Shown here: in pieces, positions 59,101-64,000 of the stretch | How the letters are laid out: each line of letters opens with the position of its first letter | How positions within the stretch are numbered: the stretch's first letter is position 1 | Assembly (NCBI RefSeq): GCF_910592395.1 | Contig: NC_088308.1 | Span: 18,553,501-18,617,500, forward strand | Direction of reading: 5' to 3' | DNA from: Lineus longissimus | Taxonomy: Eukaryota; Nemertea; Pilidiophora; Heteronemertea; Lineidae | Length of the DNA: 64,000 bases | Position numbers and translations under genes: made by a program | Notes under the pieces: model-generated | The model's input: only the letters and a program-made list of their open reading frames with translations | Told to the model about the DNA's origin: nothing | The model's database searches: none

Positions 59101-61220
59101 TCGTTATGGGTGATTCCTGGATCTTGCCAATATATTATGTCATGACATGGGCTCCATATCTTTATTCAACAGTGAGTAGAAATATCTTGAAGTGCCATCG
59201 TGAAAGAATGAGTGATGTTCAAAAATGGTTTTTATTTGATATGTTGATGTTGAAGAAGCAATGTAATTACACATGGTCCACCTGTCAGTTCAGTTATTCT
59301 AAAAAAATTGAAAGAGATTTGTATCTTTATTGTAAAGTTTACTTACCATCCTCATCACATGGTCTGAGTTCAAAATCAAAGGTTTGATTTTTTTCAGTCC
59401 ATTGTTGATCGAAGAGGATTTGAAAACATTTTAAAGGTCGCCAAGGATGCACAAGATGCTGTTGAGAAGGGGGAGTTTGCTCGAGCAACTCAGCTGTGGA
59501 GCGAGACTGAAAATGTTGTGGAGGCGAACGGAAATGGAGTTAATTTTTATAACATCTTGAAATGGAACTCTGACTCTGTGCGGCAAATTACTGTTGAAGA
59601 GAAAAAGGTCTTCCAGAATAAACCTTACTTAGGTATGCTTGTTCAATTAATCATTTGTCACTCCTTTAGTTTATTTATTAGGACCCTTATAATGAAGGAC
59701 AACTGTTAGGACAAGGTACTAGTTTGTGTGTCAACTTGAAGCAGGACACAAAAAAACTGATAAGATAGTCCTGTTTGCTTTGAAAAAGTATTAGTTTTCT
59801 CTGTGTTATTCAAAATTTATCTGTTAATTTCAGCGTCTTTATATGGTCATCATGTTCTTCCTATGGCAGAAGATAAACTCTCCAAGTTGATGAATGGCTT
59901 TGTTAGAGAAAAACTTCGCATCATTCCAAGAAGGGTGAAATGGGGAGGCAAGTATACTTGGACTATACAAAGCCTGCAAGATAATGTTTGCTTTAAAATA
60001 CTTTGGACTTCACCTGAAATTGTTCCTTATTGGAATCATTTGGTGACTGCCCAAAGATTCTGCCTTCAGGCATTTATGAACAGTTGGAGTTTAGACCTTC
60101 TGGATGTGGATTTATACTAAATGCTTGCATTAGAAACGGTATTTTTATGTGTAAATATCATTCTCAAGACACCCATCGGGCCGACCCTATCTCACAGTAC
60201 ATCGTAACTATTCATGCTTGTATGAGAAATATGATAATCATTGAAAGAAACACAACACAACACCCCAAACTGTATGCACCAGTCGCCTAAATACTACCTA
60301 TTTGACCCCCAACTCCTGCCTGTAGCCCACCTTCAAAGAAAATAAGTGAAACAGTACTTTCAATGGGAATAACCCCCAAATGATACTGAAAAACCCTGAG
60401 AAATTTATATCTTGGGGGCAGAAAGGATACGGTTTTGTATTGGGCGAATTGTGAGTTGTTGGACAGACAAATTTGAAATGCTGTTTACTAAATTTACTCT
60501 TTTATAGGTCAGTCGGGCGAAGTGTTTTCCAAACAGTCGGGAGACTTCATGAAAAGTGTGGTTGATATTGGTACGTAAGTCTGTCATGTATTCAACACTG
60601 AGGTGTAGCTTGGTCTCCTCTAGTTTTTAAAGATTAACGGACATTTATAATATTTGAGAAATACTAACCGTATATTAAATTATGCTGAAGCTCACCCATT
60701 GAGGAATTACTCTTTAAGCTTGGATCAGGACATCTTTGATACTCCTACCTTGTTTGAAATATATTGAAAATCACTGATTATGTCAGGATAGGATCAGGAC
60801 TGTTAACATCAATGCCATCTATCGCTTGAATAATGAACTGCTGCTGCATGAGAGATAGCATTGCTGTTAGCCCTGCTGAACTCAATAAATCTGTTTTACG
60901 GTATTTCTCTTTCTGTTTCAGTTGACTTCTTGCTGGACATGACTAACCTGAATGTTGTAGTTTACAACGGCCAGCTTGATCTCATCTGCAATACTCTAGG
61001 AACAGAGAACTGGGTACAGACATTGAAGTGGCCTCATCTGCAAGACTTCTTCAATTCGACGAGGATTCCCATCATGGACAAAGCAACTGGGGAGACGCAG
61101 GCTTTCGTCAAACGTTTCAAGAACTTCTCGTTCTATTGGATTCTGAAAGCTGGTCACATGGTGCCTGCAGATGCTGGGGAGACAGCCCTCAAAGTGCTGG
61201 ATATGATCATAAAATATTAG
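56101..61220 (+). CDS. SCPEP1: Retinoid-inducible serine carboxypeptidase-like gene (complete, 10 exons)
   Basis: Secreted/lysosomal serine carboxypeptidase of peptidase family S10, which removes residues from peptide C-termini. Exons: 56101-56194, 57165-57319, 57871-57960, 58236-58394, 58636-58710, 59061-59171, 59398-59632, 59834-59947, 60508-60570 and 60922-61220. All join in frame to 464 codons plus stop, close to the 452 residues of human SCPEP1. Exon 1 encodes a signal peptide (MADDPNFIFVFFTVSCCIWL...). Landmarks in order: MFWWLYYTT, LWLQGGPGASSTGFGNF, LLFVDNPVGTGFSYV, the nucleophile Ser in FSESYGGKM, GDSWILP, GVNFYNIL, the catalytic Asp in YNGQLDLI, and the catalytic His in ILKAGHMVPADAGE. 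Intron 8 has a GC donor. The start ATG has A at -3. Nothing suggests it is inactive. Confidence 0.96.
56302..56339. repeat. Perfect 38-bp palindrome
   Basis: CCAGAGTCTTTCTATACAA followed directly by its exact inverse; no spacer. It lies in intron 1 of the SCPEP1-like gene. Confidence 0.97.
57165..57319 (+). CDS. SCPEP1: SCPEP1-like exon 2
   Basis: After TTTCAG; encodes KYGFDKTVYAATEPKQAWNY (with an NYT glycosylation site) to PLVLWLQ. Confidence 0.95.
57871..57960 (+). CDS. SCPEP1: SCPEP1-like exon 3
   Basis: GGPGASSTGFGNFQEIGPLD to TTSW, the oxyanion-region motif of family S10; phase 0 at both ends. Confidence 0.95.
58236..58394 (+). CDS. SCPEP1: SCPEP1-like exon 4
   Basis: ISKASLLFVDNPVGTGFSYV to DIPHFQ; 53 codons between TATTCAG and GTCGGT. 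Confidence 0.95.
58636..58710 (+). CDS. SCPEP1: SCPEP1-like exon 5, catalytic serine
   Basis: TIPFYIFSESYGGKMTAAFS; the Ser of SESYGG is the nucleophile. Confidence 0.96.
59061..59171 (+). CDS. SCPEP1: SCPEP1-like exon 6
   Basis: AVWATGLPCNFKGLVMGDSW to APYLYST; 37 codons. Confidence 0.95.
59398..59632 (+). CDS. SCPEP1: SCPEP1-like exon 7
   Basis: SIVDRRGFENILKVAKDAQD through GVNFYNILKW to NKPYL; ends in phase 1. Confidence 0.95.
59834..59947 (+). CDS. SCPEP1: SCPEP1-like exon 8, GC donor
   Basis: ASLYGHHVLPMAEDKLSKLM to RVKWGG. The donor is GAG|GCAAGT; only this border keeps WGGQSGEVF in frame with exon 9. Confidence 0.92.
60508..60570 (+). CDS. SCPEP1: SCPEP1-like exon 9
   Basis: QSGEVFSKQSGDFMKSVVDI between TTTATAG and GTACGT. 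Confidence 0.93.
60922..61220 (+). CDS. SCPEP1: SCPEP1-like exon 10, catalytic Asp and His, stop
   Basis: VDFLLDMTNLNVVVYNGQLD to LKAGHMVPADAGETALKVLD and a TAG stop. Confidence 0.96.
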
Positions 61221-62302
61221 GTGTAACCTAAATAATTTGCAAAGCCCAGTATTTTCTCATGTCTGGTTGTTTGCTAAAACATGATTACCAGATTTTGTTC
61301 CAATTACTTACTCCTAAATGTGCAATTCGATCAAAAACATTTCGACACTGCATTTTTAAGGGCTGCTTTATACAAAATATTTGTATTAACTCATGAAAAT
61401 AATTGGCTTACAACAGTGCCATGAGTTTGATATGTGCTCTTTTCCTCTTTTATAAAGGAGTTGTAAAGGTGCTTCTTATTTATTCATAACAAAAAGTAAC
61501 GCAATGGACATGACCTGTTTCATAAATTCTCTCACTAAATATGATAGACATGTAATGTCAGCAGTGATAACATTTTTCTGTAGTAGGTATAGTATGTAGA
61601 TTCATTTATCAATAGCTTTCGAAAAATGAGTAGGTTTATTATATGCATTAATCATGTGTGTGTCGATATTATTGGACACTTCAAACTCTACATGTAGGTT
61701 TGGTTTGTGGGCATTTCTCTATATTCAGTTTTGTGGATTCTGGTGTCCTGTAGAACTGTACAAACTTACATAACCCTCTATTTCAAATGCCCAGAAATCT
61801 ATCCATCATCTCCTGAAGTGTGAACATTTGGCGGTTTACAGTATTGCAGAAGGGCTGTCCTCCCCAATCAGGTTGAGTTTATTTCCGTTTTACGGGAAAA
61901 CATAGATCACTTTTTACAGCTGTGATGAAGTCTTTTTACTCCGCACAAGACAGCTTACTTTTCATGAATGTTGGTTAGAATACATGATGTATGGTTTTTT
62001 TCGATGTCGTAGAAATTACAAAAGCATCTCTTCTTTGTAAAGTCTATATATATATATGCACTTGTATGTAAGTAAAATATATTGATAGCTTATAATTAGT
62101 ATGAGTTCATGTTTTTTGTTTTACGAAAGTTTCAGTTTGGAGAAGGGAAAATCCATAACTCGACAAATAACAAGTGCCGCCATTTCAAATCCCACATCAT
62201 AACTTGAGGATTCAACAACAATTAAACTCTGGTAAAGATAGCCAAGTCAGTAAGATATATATGTTTATTTGTGTAACAAATAAACTGAATTCAATGACTG
62301 AA
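61221..62302. other. 3' UTR / intergenic space between convergent genes
   Basis: Downstream of the SCPEP1-like stop. Plus-strand AATAAA near 62279 and a minus-strand AATAAA near 62264 are possible poly(A) signals of the two convergent genes, almost overlapping. Confidence 0.5.
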
Positions 62303-63082
62303 TTAAAGCGCTGATTCCATACTCCCGACTGAGCTCTCTTCTACAGTTCTTGTACAGTTCCTTTGGTCAGATGTCCCTCCTCCAAGTCGACACAGTTCTC
62401 CTTGAAAAGTGAACCCGCTTTCAGTTAGGCCGCGTGGGGAAAGATTGAATTTGGAGATAGGATCACGGCTTGATGCAGGTTCATGATGATGTGTCAAAGA
62501 CTTCAGGCGTGTGTGTTCAGGGAATGCCTCAGCCGATTCACTAATCAGTGGCAACTGTTCAAAGCTTGGCTCAGCTGATTCACTAATTAGCGGCAACTGT
62601 TCAAAGCAAGTTGCTGCATTCGACTCCGCCCTGTTTACTGGATTTCTGCCCTGCCTGGATTTACATAAGGACTCTTTTTTACCTTTTCGCCTTATCCTAT
62701 CAATGTCTTTGAAATAGGACGTAACCTGCTGGTCAAGAAATTGCACTTTTCTCCTCCCGCGGACTGTTGCACCTATTAGCATTACAATACTTAAACCGTA
62801 TATCAGAATTACAGCTAGAACATAGTAGACCGCACCCTTTGAGTCATATTCGTGTTTATCGGGAATATCTTCATCCATTATTGCACGAAATGTTTGATTG
62901 TGACCAAGCAGGTTGAAAGTTATCATTAAACTTTGGTTGAAACCTAGTGCTGTCAGCGCATGCGGCAAACCTTTGTGCCACTTACGATTATGGGATCCGG
63001 TCTTCCTTGAAACCTTGTTTGAATGTATGCTTCCCTGTGTCCGATTCATAGAAATCCTTTCTAACAACTTTGACAATTGCAT
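62303..63082 (-). CDS. Single-pass membrane protein, last exon (KCNE-like?)
   Basis: From the first ATG (63082) 259 codons follow. The N-terminal side has NQS and NQT glycosylation sites. One hydrophobic helix, AVYYVLAVILIYGLSIVMLI (about 62770-62840), is followed by a basic stop-transfer VRGRRK and a D..VTSYFKDIDRIRR segment. The cytoplasmic tail holds a duplicated 12-residue motif, FEQLPLISESAE. Layout and the post-helix segment recall KCNE potassium-channel beta subunits, but the tail is longer and the match is loose, so the family is unproven. The frame stays open upstream to a good acceptor at 63159 (TAGCCTACAG), so this is probably a final exon and the true start lies upstream. Confidence 0.6.
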   Translation of the reverse strand: MQLSKLLERISMNRTQGSIHSNKVSRKTGSHNRKWHKGLPHALTALGFNQSLMITFNLLGHNQTFRAIMDEDIPDKHEYDSKGAVYYVLAVILIYGLSIVMLIGATVRGRRKVQFLDQQVTSYFKDIDRIRRKGKKESLCKSRQGRNPVNRAESNAATCFEQLPLISESAEPSFEQLPLISESAEAFPEHTRLKSLTHHHEPASSRDPISKFNLSPRGLTESGFTFQGELCRLGGGTSDQRNCTRTVEESSVGSMESAL

Positions 63083-63551
63083 TTTGCCTGAACTCGCTAT
63101 CAACACCCTCCGTGGATGCAAAGAATAACTTTGTTTTGCAATTTTATAATTTCTGACACTGTAGGCTAGATATAAGTAACCTAGCAGGCACTTATCATTA
63201 TAGTTCTGCTTTGTTCTGTCCGAAGATTGATATAGTCGATCTATCCTAGCTGCCTAGCTTGAAGATCCTTGTCTCAAATTTGGGTGAGCCAGCTAGCATC
63301 ACTTTCCCAGAACCTCCAGTTGCTGATTGCCTGCTGTGCTTGGCAGATTAGATAAATCATCCCTTGTCCACATGGGAGCACATCTCATCAGCCTCAGAGT
63401 AGACAAACTCACAATGTTTGCAATGGAAACTCTACACATTCCTATCAGTTTTCATCAAGAGACGTCTGCCTTCGAAGATATACTGTCAATTTGATACAAC
63501 TAAATCGTGTGATATGCATAAAACCGCCTGTTAAATTGTAGTGCAGACTAC

Positions 63552-63673
63552 CTTCTTGAAGTAATCGGGCTTGACAACCTTCTGGAATTCATTTAGAGTC
63601 AGATGTATGCTCCTCCCCTTGGACACAAGTGCCTGGTTAAATGCCCTGAAGTTCATGATGAATTGACATGTCC
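63552..63673 (-). CDS. Internal coding exon of unrecognised gene
   Basis: Between CTAATACCAG and GTAGTC the frame reads TCQFIMNFRAFNQALVSKGR then SIHLTLNEFQKVVKPDYFKK (122 nt, phase 1 to 0). Composition is convincingly coding. A 29-nt exon at about 63413-63441 (ECVEFPLQT) would link it in frame to the membrane-protein exon extended to 63158; that link is speculative. Confidence 0.5.
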
Positions 63674-64000
63674 CTGGTATTAGAGATGGTCTCTCATTCG
63701 CCTAATGTAATTGCCAATGGCCTCGTTATTTGAGGAATTCTCTTTGTTCTATACTGTAGGAGCGATATCATAGTCCAAGAAGGAGTCCCTGACCCTGGCT
63801 GAGGCAACTGCCATATCATTTCATTCCTACAGGCGTCATGTGAATGTATTCCTGATATTTTCCCTGCAAAGAGACAAGATATTGAGTTTTAAGTTTAATT
63901 TTGGCATTGGAGCCAGTATTTTGATGACGGCAAAAGGAAGAGTTTAAAAAATGTAAAGAAGAAGACCGGCAAACGTACTCCAAACATCCACCCGACCCCA

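Noticed and set aside
1-64000. CRISPR arrays, bacterial operons, or prophage-like systems
   Set aside because: Spliced animal genes occur throughout; the tandem arrays have no spacer-repeat structure.

Overview
This is a gene-containing piece of an invertebrate animal genome, read as genomic DNA with spliced genes. The evidence is GT-AG introns, roughly 60% A+T non-coding DNA, abundant MITEs, minisatellites and G/C homopolymers, and animal-specific genes: non-muscle myosin II, a TCF20/RAI1-type chromatin protein and retinoid-inducible serine carboxypeptidase. The repeat style, especially a tandem-repeat-plus-(CGA)n element, suggests a marine invertebrate (lophotrochozoan, or less likely ambulacrarian). 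The species cannot be fixed from the sequence.

Layout. 1-9.3 kb, minus strand: the 5' end of a non-muscle myosin II heavy-chain gene. It has four coding exons (8922 down to 1024) up to the P-loop and runs off the left edge, with a CCAAT/E-box promoter region near 9.1-9.26 kb. 10.5-15.9 kb: a repeat block with a 71-bp alternating satellite and a ~4.1-kb array of about 83 copies of a 49-bp unit. 19.3-34.9 kb, minus strand: a TCF20/RAI1-like gene with a large Pro/Ser/Asn-rich exon, AT-hook and extended PHD finger. Its most upstream exons encode a SAM domain and splice in frame onto the TCF20-like body; a second possible first exon lies at 29.6 kb. 35.2-36.6 kb: a broken non-LTR retrotransposon inserted in a unit of a 64-bp repeat. 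39.5 kb: an orphan terminal exon (minus). 40.5-46.9 kb: four tandem copies of a ~1.06-kb unit, punctured by a TA-target MITE, three fold-back MITEs and a 1.67-kb element. The intact sister copies give the empty sites. 48.9-54.4 kb: scattered candidate exons, some duplicated, of unrecognised genes. 54.96-55.8 kb: the 64-bp repeat as a long array on the opposite strand; its unit reads like a degraded C2H2 zinc-finger linker. 56.1-61.2 kb, plus strand: a complete ten-exon SCPEP1-like serine carboxypeptidase gene of 464 residues. 62.3-63.7 kb, minus strand: a single-pass membrane protein exon and one more exon of unknown family.

The genes look like independent eukaryotic transcription units; nothing points to a shared pathway. 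The most unusual items are the SAM plus AT-hook plus ePHD architecture, the stop-free 49-bp array, the zinc-finger-like 64-bp minisatellite, and the 1.06-kb tandem family with its nested insertions.
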